64,000 nt of DNA from an uncultured Acidobacteriia bacterium (GTDB taxonomy: Bacteria; Acidobacteriota; Terriglobia; Bryobacterales; Bryobacteraceae). The stretch lies in the NCBI GenBank assembly GCA_903881085.1, contig CAIRSA010000352.1, forward strand, positions 21,534 to 85,533, given 5' to 3'. A program made the position numbers and the translations under genes. A model generated the notes under the pieces. That model was given only the letters and a program-made list of their open reading frames with translations. It did not search any database and was not told the origin of the DNA. Positions 36,398 to 43,657 of the stretch are shown piece by piece (the stretch's first letter is position 1; every line of letters starts with the position of its first letter).

Positions 36398-36454
36398 TTA
36401 TACACACACCAACCGCCACGAAAACAGCTCACGAGCCCCAGAACTTTTTTTGAA
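36398..36454 (-). promoter_or_regulatory. conserved upstream block of peptide gene P1
   Basis: Matches the block before P2 at identical distances: GGTGTGT immediately before TAAG, CGTGAGC at 30-36 nt, and an A-rich run (TTCAAAAAAAG) at about 44-57 nt before the GTG. There are no gaps between the two copies. It is a candidate promoter or regulator site and also lies upstream of the divergent sigma gene. Confidence 0.55.
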
Positions 36455-36483
36455 GCAGCTCTGCTACACTACAGATCACGCTC

Positions 36484-37050
36484 ATGACACCACCCCCAGC
36501 CGGCGACATCACCGTCATCCTCCAACGCTGGGACACAGACCGCGACTCAGCCATCGAAGCCCTGACTCCCATCGTCTATGGCGAACTTCACAAGATCGCC
36601 GCCAGCTTCCTGCGCCGCCAAAGCCCCGGCCACACGCTCCAGCCTACCGCGCTGATTAACGAAGCCTACATGCGCCTGGTGAAGCAGGACGAAGCCAGCC
36701 TTACTGATCGCAGCCACTTCTACGCCCTGGCCGCCCGCATGATGCGCCAGATTCTGCTCAACGCCGCCCGCGACAATCGCGCCCAGAAGCGCGGTTCGGG
36801 CAACGTGGTTCAACTGGATGGCAATGTGGAAATCGGCGAGGCAGGACACAATCTGGATTTCATGGCGCTGAATGAGGCATTGGAAAAGCTCCAGGTGCAC
36901 AACGCCAGAATGGCTCAAGTGGTGGAGTTGCGCTTCTTCGGAGGCCTGCAATTGGACGAGATCGCGGCGTCGCTTTCGATAGGGCTCGCTACGGTGAAGC
37001 GTGATCTCACGTTAGGGCAGGCTTACTTGCGGAATGTGTTGACGGGTTGA
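36484..37050 (+). CDS. ECF-type RNA polymerase sigma factor (Sigma70_ECF subgroup)
   Basis: 188 residues. ITVILQRWDTDRDSAIEAL and PGHTLQPTALINEAYMRL are characteristic of the ECF subgroup abundant in Acidobacteria and Planctomycetes. Region 2 covers about 20-105 (HFYALAARMMRQILLNAA) and region 4 about 125-185 (LDEIAASLSIGLATVKRDL helix-turn-helix). No anti-sigma factor gene adjoins it; in this subgroup a nearby Ser/Thr kinase often takes that role, and one lies at 37632-40277. It sits between the two repeat-peptide genes, which are therefore candidate targets. Confidence 0.92.
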   Translation: MTPPPAGDITVILQRWDTDRDSAIEALTPIVYGELHKIAASFLRRQSPGHTLQPTALINEAYMRLVKQDEASLTDRSHFYALAARMMRQILLNAARDNRAQKRGSGNVVQLDGNVEIGEAGHNLDFMALNEALEKLQVHNARMAQVVELRFFGGLQLDEIAASLSIGLATVKRDLTLGQAYLRNVLTG

Positions 37051-37128
37051 TTGTTGCGACCTGAGAGGGGCAAGCCACGCAGAAAACGCGTCATCTGGGT
37101 TGGCAAAAAACAGGCTGACGAAACCAAA

Positions 37129-37145
37129 GCCGCCACAGCGTGGCG
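37129..37145. repeat. copy 1 of GCCGCCACAGCGTGGCG palindromic repeat
   Basis: The 17-nt sequence GCCGCCACAGCGTGGCG occurs here and again at 37182-37198, both in the gap after the sigma gene. It is a near-palindrome with a 3-nt loop. Confidence 0.7.
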
Positions 37146-37181
37146 AGATTTGGCCCTAACCTATTGATTCTAGGTCCAAGA

Positions 37182-37214
37182 GCCGCCACAGCGTGGCGGT
37201 TTGCCTTTTTCGAA
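37182..37214 (+). terminator. probable terminator of the ECF gene (repeat copy 2)
   Basis: CCGCCAC-agc-GTGGCGG (37183-37199) is a perfect 7-bp stem followed by TTTGCCTTTTT, which suits intrinsic termination of the rightward sigma transcript. It contains the second copy of the 17-nt repeat at 37129. Confidence 0.55.
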
Positions 37215-37323
37215 GGGTGAGGCGATGCGCAAGCTAGTGCTTAAGCCCGCTGACGCAACCCACCGCGCCCAGGCGATGGGTCATTTGAATAGCAATCGCT
37301 CCATCCGTCCTGAAGCGAAAGGC

Positions 37324-37509
37324 TTACCTGCTCGACTGGTTGTGGTTAACCATGAGGCCGCCCGCCTTCACCGCGCTTTTCACGGCAATCCCGTTCTGGT
37401 TGTGGTTAACCGAGAGACCGCCCGCCTTGACCGCGCTCTTCACAACGATTCCGCTCTGGTTGTGTTGCGCCGAGAGCCCGCCGGCCTTCACTTTGCTGAT
37501 AATCTTCAT
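37324..37509 (-). CDS. small repeat peptide P2 (KAGG/NHNQ family)
   Basis: 61 residues from ATG at 37509; the frame extends to GTG at 37560 (78 residues), directly after a TAA as in P1. After MKIISK come three units with a 20-residue (60-nt) period, for example VKAGGLSVNHNQNGIAVKSA, the last truncated at NHNQSSR. Differences among the repeats fall mostly at third codon positions of this frame (GTG/GTC, GGG/GGT/GGC, ATC/ATT, AAG/AAA), which supports coding on this strand and constraint on the peptide. It follows the Ser/Thr kinase gene co-directionally (122 nt to the ATG). Function unknown. Confidence 0.78.
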   Translation of the reverse strand: MKIISKVKAGGLSAQHNQSGIVVKSAVKAGGLSVNHNQNGIAVKSAVKAGGLMVNHNQSSR

Positions 37510-37560
37510 GGTGTTTTCCTTGTCCTTTTTGGTTTCCGGCGGCTTAATTTCCGCCTTCAC

Positions 37561-37617
37561 TTAGACACACCCCATCGCACAATCAAACGGCTCACGGCAT
37601 CGAAAGATTTTTTCAAA
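37561..37617 (-). promoter_or_regulatory. conserved upstream block of peptide gene P2
   Basis: Copy of the block at 36398-36454: GGTGTGTCTAAG directly before the GTG, CGTGAGC at 37590-37596 (30-36 nt upstream), and TTTGAAAAAATC at 41-57 nt upstream. The spacing equals that of P1, so P2 probably has its own promoter in addition to any read-through from the kinase gene. Confidence 0.55.
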
Positions 37618-37631
37618 TTTCTTATCCGATC

Positions 37632-40277
37632 TTAGTTTCGGGCAGGTGTAGCGGCGATGCGTGCCGCCAACGCCGCCTCTTCCCTCCGCACGTAGTCGTT
37701 CTGCTCCGGATGGTCAGTCCACAGTTTGGCCGCTGCGGCGAACCATCGACCAGCCTTCGCCGCGTCGCCGCTTCTGCGCCAGTGCACCCCCAGCCGCTCC
37801 CGAATCCTCGCCAGCGGAATTACGCTCGTCAGTTCCTTCGGATTCGCAGCGTAGATTCCCGCAGCAACGCTTTGCGCCTCCGTCAGGAATGTCTCCGCAG
37901 CGGCGGGCTCGTGCGTGGCTACCGCGGCATCTGCGGCGGCAAGCAGGATCAGCGCCAGGCTCGCCAACTCATCCTGATTTTTCGGGTCTTTGGACAGCAC
38001 CACGCGCTCGCCCCGCAGCGCCTCGTCGGCTTGCGCTCGCGCTTCAGCGGCATGACCGTAAAACAATAATGCCTCAGCGTATCTGCGCAGCGCACGGTTG
38101 CGCCTGGAAAGCACCAGAAAGCTCTTTCTGCCCGCCGCGATCAGTTCGTCGAATATCGCCACGGATTCACGCGCGCTGGCCACAGCCGCCTTGGGGTCCA
38201 AATATTTCAAAGGCATCGACAGTCGTAACTTCGCAATCGCCAAACTGAAACGTGCTGATTGATCCTTCGCATCTCGGTCCACCATGCGTTGCACACCATC
38301 CAGATATTGCCGCGCGTACACGGCCGAGCGCGCTGGATCATTCAGGTGCGGTGCGGAATCGTCGAACCACGCGCGTGACTGGTCCTGCCCCAACAGGGCT
38401 AAGCCGCGCAGAGCTGCCGGATTGAAAGGTTCTTTCCGCAAAACCTCTTCGTGAAGCGCTTGCGCGTCATCGAACGCTTGCAATGCTTCGCGCAATTGAC
38501 CGGTTGCCGCCGCCGAGGATCCAAACTCATTTCGGGACAGAGCCGCCACATATAGGTTCTGTACATTGCGCGTTTTTGCCACAAGCTCGCTTGTAATCGC
38601 ATCGCACTTCCGGAACCGCTCCAGCGCCAGCGTAAAATGGCTGGGCTCCACCGCCACTTGTCCTAGCACGCACCATGCGTCGGCCACTTCTCGCTCGTTC
38701 GCTCCACTCAGGTGCTGCAAGCCTGCTTCAGCCATTCGCTCAGCTTCGACAAGATTTCCGGCCCGCAGCAGCAGATGGGCGAAATCCACTTCGAACACCC
38801 CCAGCGCATTCTGTTGGGCGGGCTCTTTTGCCGCAATGCGTTCATAGATCGCCGCCGCCTTGCGGTAACTCGCAATCGCCTCTTCCGTCTTGCCCAGACT
38901 TGGCCGCGTTGGATAACCCTGCGCATCACCGACTTTGCGGTACGCCGCCGCCAACTCTTTTTGCAGGCCTAAATCGCCTTCCGCACTTTTTGACAGATTG
39001 TCCAGATACTCCACCGCCGTGCCCACCATCTTCGCGCGCACCGCAGTCGTGCCTTGCAGTTTCGCCAGATCGTCCGTGTAGTCGAACACGAAGCTATGTG
39101 CAAGCCGCCGCACCTGTTCGAACCGCTCATTGGAGATGCGTGCCTGCCGCAGCGCAACGGCCGCGCCACCGGCGATGGCAACCATCACCGCAGCCGCAGC
39201 GCCCAATGCCAGCGCGTTGCGACGTACAAACCTGCTTGCCCGATAGCTGAACGAATCACCGCGCGCGAGAACCGGCCTATGATCCATGCTGCGTCGCACG
39301 TCTTCGGCGAACTGCTCCACCGAAGCATACCGCCGCGCCGGTTCCTTGCGCATGGCCATCAGCAGGATGTTGTCCAGATCCTTGCCCAGCCCCGGTGGCG
39401 CAGGCTCCGTCAGGCACACGGCATTGTGAATATCCATCGGCGCCAGCGTCGGCACGTTGTATGGACGCTGCCCGGTCAGCATTTCGTAAAGATTCACACC
39501 CAACGAATAGACGTCGCATGCCGTGGTGATCGCTTCGCCGCGTACCTGCTCCGGACTCGCGTAGTCAGGCGTGAACGCGATCATGCCGGTCATTGTGCGT
39601 TGTGCGTTCTCGACCAGCAGTTTCGCGATGCCAAAGTCGAGCAGCTTCGGCGTGCCGTCCTTGGTCACCATGATATTCGCAGGCTTCAGATCCCGGTGCA
39701 CAATCAGGTTCCGGTGCGCCTGCGCCACTGCGTCAGCCACCGCCAGAAACAGTTCGAGCTTTTTACGCAATGGCCAGCCCTCTGTTGCCGCGGTAAGCGG
39801 CAGGCCGTCCACATATTCCATTACCAGATAAGGCGCGCCGTTCGCCGTCTGGCCGCCATCCAGCAGCCGCGCGATGTTGGGGTGCTCCAGGCCAGCCAGA
39901 ATCTGCCGCTCCATGACAAAGCGTTCTCGCGCGGCATCGCTATCCATTTCCCACTTTACGATCTTGATCGCAACGCGTTGGTGAAAGTTGCCGTCGTCAC
40001 GCACCGCTTCGAATACCGTGCCCTGGCCGCCGTTACCCAGCCGCCGCACCACGCTATATGGGCCGATGCGTTCCACCGTTGTTACTGCCACCGCGGCGGT
40101 TTCGATAATTGAAGTCAGGATGGCTGCGCTATCGCCGGTGTCATCCAGAAGCTTCGTCAATTCCGACCGCACTACCGGGTCCGCAATCGCCGCCACTAAG
40201 GCTGCGCGCTCCGCGGGCGGCAACTCATACATCGCATCGTATTGCTCTTCGACTTCGCGCCACTGCTCTTCGGTCAC
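37632..40277 (-). CDS. membrane Ser/Thr protein kinase with TPR-type periplasmic domain
   Basis: 881 residues. PknB-type kinase domain about 72-335: glycine loop LGNGGQGTVFEA (80-91), Lys-105 (VAIK), HRDLKPAN (194-201) with catalytic Asp-196, DFG 214-216, and YASPEQV. One membrane segment follows (ALALGAAAAVMVAIAGGAAV, near 355-375), then about 490 residues of TPR-like helices outside the membrane, probably a ligand or partner sensor. All catalytic residues are present. It starts with GTG overlapping the DUF429 stop (GTGA). Kinases of this architecture often control the neighbouring ECF sigma factor. Confidence 0.94.
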   Translation of the reverse strand: MTEEQWREVEEQYDAMYELPPAERAALVAAIADPVVRSELTKLLDDTGDSAAILTSIIETAAVAVTTVERIGPYSVVRRLGNGGQGTVFEAVRDDGNFHQRVAIKIVKWEMDSDAARERFVMERQILAGLEHPNIARLLDGGQTANGAPYLVMEYVDGLPLTAATEGWPLRKKLELFLAVADAVAQAHRNLIVHRDLKPANIMVTKDGTPKLLDFGIAKLLVENAQRTMTGMIAFTPDYASPEQVRGEAITTACDVYSLGVNLYEMLTGQRPYNVPTLAPMDIHNAVCLTEPAPPGLGKDLDNILLMAMRKEPARRYASVEQFAEDVRRSMDHRPVLARGDSFSYRASRFVRRNALALGAAAAVMVAIAGGAAVALRQARISNERFEQVRRLAHSFVFDYTDDLAKLQGTTAVRAKMVGTAVEYLDNLSKSAEGDLGLQKELAAAYRKVGDAQGYPTRPSLGKTEEAIASYRKAAAIYERIAAKEPAQQNALGVFEVDFAHLLLRAGNLVEAERMAEAGLQHLSGANEREVADAWCVLGQVAVEPSHFTLALERFRKCDAITSELVAKTRNVQNLYVAALSRNEFGSSAAATGQLREALQAFDDAQALHEEVLRKEPFNPAALRGLALLGQDQSRAWFDDSAPHLNDPARSAVYARQYLDGVQRMVDRDAKDQSARFSLAIAKLRLSMPLKYLDPKAAVASARESVAIFDELIAAGRKSFLVLSRRNRALRRYAEALLFYGHAAEARAQADEALRGERVVLSKDPKNQDELASLALILLAAADAAVATHEPAAAETFLTEAQSVAAGIYAANPKELTSVIPLARIRERLGVHWRRSGDAAKAGRWFAAAAKLWTDHPEQNDYVRREEAALAARIAATPARN

Positions 40278-40990
40278 GGTCCCATCAGCTTAGCATGCGT
40301 GCAGGTCACGATCTCCATCCGCAGCCCGCGCGCGTCGAACTCAGGCTCGGCGGGAATCAGCCGCGCCTGCCCCAACGCGAATTCTCGCGCCACCCACGCC
40401 ACTGCCAGCGCGTCCAAAATATCGTCGGGCTTGGCCGCCAGCTTTGTCTCCGTCCATTCGATTGGCAGCAAGCGCCGCCGCTCTGCGAAGCCCTCATGCG
40501 TTGACTTGCGATGCTCCGCCGGCCGCCCAGCCAACATCGTAAAGCACAGCTCTGGATGCACCTCAATCACTCGCCGCTGCAATTCTGGCGTAATCAACTC
40601 GTCAATTTCCCGGATTTTCGAGAATAAAAAATAGGATTGCTTGGAAATCCCTTTGCCGCACAACTTGCGCGATTCCGCCAGCGCTTCGTGATAATCCACG
40701 AATCCCAGAAGGCGCCGGTCCGGTGCGCTGAAGATGCTGCTCGCCCGCCGACCCAACTCACGCCGGGCGAGAACATCGCACGCTCGCGGCGCGCAGCCGC
40801 CGAGGCCGATCGGCATGTCCACTCCTATCACCCTGGCATCTTCATAACACGCTAAAACCTCGCAAAAATGGGCATGTACTGCCAGCGTGGCCGTCAGCGC
40901 CTGGCAATCGAGCCGCGCGGCTACCCAGCCGCCTTTGCAACCGTCAACCCCAATGACGGTCTGAATGTTAGCATTAGACTTTCGATGCAG
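40274..40990 (-). CDS. DUF429 family protein with unclear start codon
   Basis: About 185-238 residues. VIGVDMPIGLGG, RRASSIFSAPDRR, EVHPELCFTMLAG and KPDDILDALAVAWVAREFA are DUF429 hallmarks, an RNase-H-like predicted nuclease fold. The first standard start (GTG 40831) would cut off the conserved N-terminus, yet the frame upstream encodes VIGVDGCKGGWVAARL, exactly the family opening. No ATG, GTG or TTG lies in frame before it. A perfect GGAGGT stands 7 nt before a CTG at 40990, and ATT codons occur at 40966 and 40954. Either a rare start is used or the 5' end has a frameshift. It is coupled to the kinase gene by GTGA. Confidence 0.72.
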   Translation of the reverse strand: MHRKSNANIQTVIGVDGCKGGWVAARLDCQALTATLAVHAHFCEVLACYEDARVIGVDMPIGLGGCAPRACDVLARRELGRRASSIFSAPDRRLLGFVDYHEALAESRKLCGKGISKQSYFLFSKIREIDELITPELQRRVIEVHPELCFTMLAGRPAEHRKSTHEGFAERRRLLPIEWTETKLAAKPDDILDALAVAWVAREFALGQARLIPAEPEFDARGLRMEIVTCTHAKLMGP

Positions 40991-41791
40991 GAACTTTACC
41001 TCCCTCTACACGACTGCACGTTGCATGTGCGGCACCGCTTTGCCGGCCATGGCCGTCCGACGATTCTATTCATCCACGGGCTCGGCGAATCCGGTCTCTG
41101 TTTCGAAGATGCCTTCAAGCAGACCGCGCTCGATGATTTCAATCTGCTCGTGCCCGATCTCGCCGGCTACGGCCGCAGTTCGTCGGCCGCCTCATATTCC
41201 TTCCACGCCCAACTCGACCGCATCCGCCGCCTTGTCGATCATTTTTACACGGAGCCGCTACACGTCGTCGGTCACTCGCTCGGTTCCGACCTTGCCATTC
41301 TCGCCTGCCAGTCCGTGGTTCCACAAGCCGCCAGTCTAACCATCCTGGAAGGCCACCTGACCTTCTCTGGCGTCTTCATCGCCAACCGGGCCGTCGCCGC
41401 ATACGAACGGGGCGAATTCGATGAATGGTGGACTCACGGCTTTCGCGACACCATTGTCTATGAGCAGTGGGGCGCCCACTCGCTGGCCACCCGCGGCTAT
41501 TACGCTTCGCTCCGTTTCGCCCGTCCGCAGGCGATGCTCGAAAACTCGCTGGAACTGGTCCGCCGCCGCGAATTCGGCGACGTCTACTGCGCGCTGACCA
41601 TGCCGAAACTGTTCTGTTATGGCTCGCAAAGCGTCACCGAGCCGACGCTCGAATTTCTCGCCGCCCACAACCTAGAGAGCCGCAAATTCGAGGGCGCGCA
41701 TTGGTTCATGCTTGACCAACCGTCGGAGTTCTACCAGTCGCTCGCAGCCTTTCTCGCCGCCGCTTCTCCGCTTCAACCTCACGGTTCTTAG
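40985..41791 (+). CDS. alpha/beta hydrolase
   Basis: 268 residues. Oxyanion motif FIHGLGESG, nucleophile elbow GHSLGS with catalytic Ser, an acidic residue late in the fold, and His in GAHWFMLDQP complete the triad layout. Esterase or C-C hydrolase activity is expected but the substrate is unknown. The start at ATG 40985 was chosen because MQELYLPLHDCTLHV begins the fold; the open frame further upstream is antisense to the conserved DUF429 N-terminus. Its 3' end overlaps the convergent DUF2277 gene by 86 nt. Confidence 0.9.
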   Translation: MQELYLPLHDCTLHVRHRFAGHGRPTILFIHGLGESGLCFEDAFKQTALDDFNLLVPDLAGYGRSSSAASYSFHAQLDRIRRLVDHFYTEPLHVVGHSLGSDLAILACQSVVPQAASLTILEGHLTFSGVFIANRAVAAYERGEFDEWWTHGFRDTIVYEQWGAHSLATRGYYASLRFARPQAMLENSLELVRRREFGDVYCALTMPKLFCYGSQSVTEPTLEFLAAHNLESRKFEGAHWFMLDQPSEFYQSLAAFLAAASPLQPHGS

Positions 41792-41996
41792 GCGGGCCGC
41801 CGGATTCCAACTCGGCCAACAAGCGCGCCGATACTTCGGTAACCGCGTCCACCGCGGCGAGGAACGGCGCTTCGTTCGCCTTCGAGGGCTTGGTGAAGCC
41901 GCTGATCTTGCGCACAAACTGCAACGACGCAGCGCGAATCTCCTCCTCCGTCACCGGCGGATCGAAATGAAAAAGTGGCTTAATGCTACGGCACAT
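41706..41996 (-). CDS. DUF2277 family protein
   Basis: 96 residues. MCRSIKPLFHFDPPVTEEEI and AASLQFVRKISGF, KPSKANEAPF are nearly the family consensus. DUF2277 proteins are short, helical and of unknown function, frequent in soil bacteria. The basic C-terminal tail (REVEAEKRRRERLRATGR) overlaps the convergent hydrolase gene by 86 nt; the family core lies outside the overlap. Confidence 0.92.
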   Translation of the reverse strand: MCRSIKPLFHFDPPVTEEEIRAASLQFVRKISGFTKPSKANEAPFLAAVDAVTEVSARLLAELESGGPPKNREVEAEKRRRERLRATGRTPTVGQA

Positions 41997-42046
41997 ATCT
42001 GTACGAGTATGGCTGAAGTTTTGAGGAACTCGCCAGCCCTTCTATT

Positions 42047-42173
42047 CTTGGTGTTCTTTGCGTCGTGGCGCCTTGGCGCGAGAATGTTTTCGTTCGTAGT
42101 GTGCCCGTGATAGCCCGGTTCAGTCCAGCGACGATTTTTCACGCGAAGGCGCCAAGACGCAAAGAACACCAAG
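42047..42173. repeat. large imperfect inverted repeat (about 32-bp arms)
   Basis: CTTGGTGTTCTTTGCGTC begins the left arm (42047-42080), and its near reverse complement is at 42142-42173; both arms include the GGCGCC core. The arms are separated by about 61 nt. The TTGGCGCCTTGGCG-type sequence is a common extragenic repeat of soil bacteria. It fills most of the 255-nt gap before the fucosidase gene. Confidence 0.75.
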
Positions 42174-42251
42174 CGAAGCGTCCACTCGCCATTGAAGAAC
42201 TCATCCACGCACTCACGATTTTGGTAAAGTGGCATCCAGGGAGCATTATTT

Positions 42252-43652
42252 GTGATCAACAGCATTCTTTCAGTCTTACTGCTATTATTTTCAGTTAACG
42301 TTTTCGCCGCCGAATCCGCCGCCGAACGTGACGCCCGTATGCAATGGTGGCGCGAAGCCCGCTTCGGTATGTTCGTTCATTGGGGGCTATACTCCGGCCT
42401 GGCCGGTACGTGGGACGGAAAACCCGTCGCCACCAAAGGCGGTATGGAATGGATCCAGCAGCGCGTCGGCGCCGATACCGATACCTACGCCAAGCATGCC
42501 ATTCCGTTGTTTCAGCCCAAGCCCGGCTTCGCCCGCGAATGGGCCAAGGTCGCCAAAGCCGCCGGCGCCAAGTATGTGGTGCTGACGTCAAAGCATCATG
42601 ATGGCTTTGCACTGCACGATTCCAAAGTGAGCGAATATGATGCAGGCTCCGTGCTGCATCGCGATCTGCTGCGCGAGTTCGTCGATGCGATGCATGCCGA
42701 AGGACTGAAGGTCGGTTTCTATCACTCCGTCATCGACTGGCACCACGATCAGTATGAGTACGCCAAATCGAAGCAACTGCCGCATCCGCTAAAAGGGAAG
42801 CCCTATCCCAATGCCCAGCGAGACCATGCCAAATACGTCGAGTATCTGCACAAGGAAGTGGATGAGCTGATGTCGAACTACGGCAAGGTCGATGTGCTGT
42901 GGTGGGATTTCAGCTCCGTCGATTTCCAGGGCGAGGAAGCCTGGAAGGCCTTTGAACTGATGGCCATGGTACGCGCCAAGCAGCCGAACATCATCATGAA
43001 CAACCGTCTCTTCCGCATCCCCGAGGCCGGCTTCACCGGCATGGGCACCAACGCCATTGCCGCGCAGCTCGATCCAAAGTACGGTGACTTCATCACTCCT
43101 GAGCAGCACATCCCCGCCACCGGCATGCCCGGAGTCGATTGGGAAACCTGCATGACGTTGAACACCACCTGGGGCTACAGCGAGCACGATCATGCCTGGA
43201 AATCGGACGAAACGCTGATCCGCAACCTGATCGATATCGCCAGCAAAGGCGGCAATTATCTGCTCAACATCGGGCCCAAGGGCGATGGCAGCGTGCCGGC
43301 GGAAAGCGTGAAATCCATGCAGGCCATCGGCGCGTGGATGAAGGTGAACGGAGAATCCATCTACGCCACCAAGGCCTCTCCTTTTGAGAAGCTCGAATGG
43401 GGTCGCGCCACTCGCAAAGACTTGAAGGGTGGCCGCACGCGGCTCTACTTGCACGTTTTCGATTGGCCTAAGGATGGCAATCTGGTGCTGCCAATGGCCT
43501 CCACTGGCAAGACGCAAGCCCGTCTGCTGGCCGGTGGAAAAACACTGAAAGTCGCCACCGCCGATGGCAAGACGACAATCGCTGTCGGTCCAACAGCGCC
43601 CGATAAAATCGCCTCCGTTATCACGCTGGAATTTGACGGCCAGGGGAAATAA
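42252..43652 (+). CDS. secreted alpha-L-fucosidase (GH29)
   Basis: 466 residues. Signal peptide (residues 1-20). GH29 catalytic domain about 28-350: FGMFVHWGLYS (38-48), LTSKHHDGFALHDS (111-124), and VDVLWWDF with nucleophile Asp-219. IGPKGDGSVP is also typical. A C-terminal beta-sandwich (about 370-466) completes the enzyme. It removes alpha-L-fucose from glycans of plant, algal or bacterial origin outside the cytoplasm. GTG start at 42252, with GGGAG 9 nt upstream. Apparently monocistronic; convergent with the next gene. Confidence 0.93.
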   Translation: MINSILSVLLLLFSVNVFAAESAAERDARMQWWREARFGMFVHWGLYSGLAGTWDGKPVATKGGMEWIQQRVGADTDTYAKHAIPLFQPKPGFAREWAKVAKAAGAKYVVLTSKHHDGFALHDSKVSEYDAGSVLHRDLLREFVDAMHAEGLKVGFYHSVIDWHHDQYEYAKSKQLPHPLKGKPYPNAQRDHAKYVEYLHKEVDELMSNYGKVDVLWWDFSSVDFQGEEAWKAFELMAMVRAKQPNIIMNNRLFRIPEAGFTGMGTNAIAAQLDPKYGDFITPEQHIPATGMPGVDWETCMTLNTTWGYSEHDHAWKSDETLIRNLIDIASKGGNYLLNIGPKGDGSVPAESVKSMQAIGAWMKVNGESIYATKASPFEKLEWGRATRKDLKGGRTRLYLHVFDWPKDGNLVLPMASTGKTQARLLAGGKTLKVATADGKTTIAVGPTAPDKIASVITLEFDGQGK

Positions 43653-43657
43653 AAAAG

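Noticed and set aside
36233..36487. Plus-strand frames at 36233-36487 and 37201-37635 that resemble each other (FRRLNFRLHL)
   Set aside because: They are antisense to the P1/P2 peptide genes. Substitutions among the repeats fall at third positions of the minus-strand frame, and only that strand has a ribosome-binding site and a conserved peptide motif.
37324..37509. Tandem 60-nt repeats as a CRISPR or minisatellite
   Set aside because: The units are contiguous, in frame and coding, without unique spacers.
40868..40984. Upstream start for the alpha/beta hydrolase
   Set aside because: This segment is antisense to the conserved DUF429 N-terminus, and the hydrolase fold begins at 40985.
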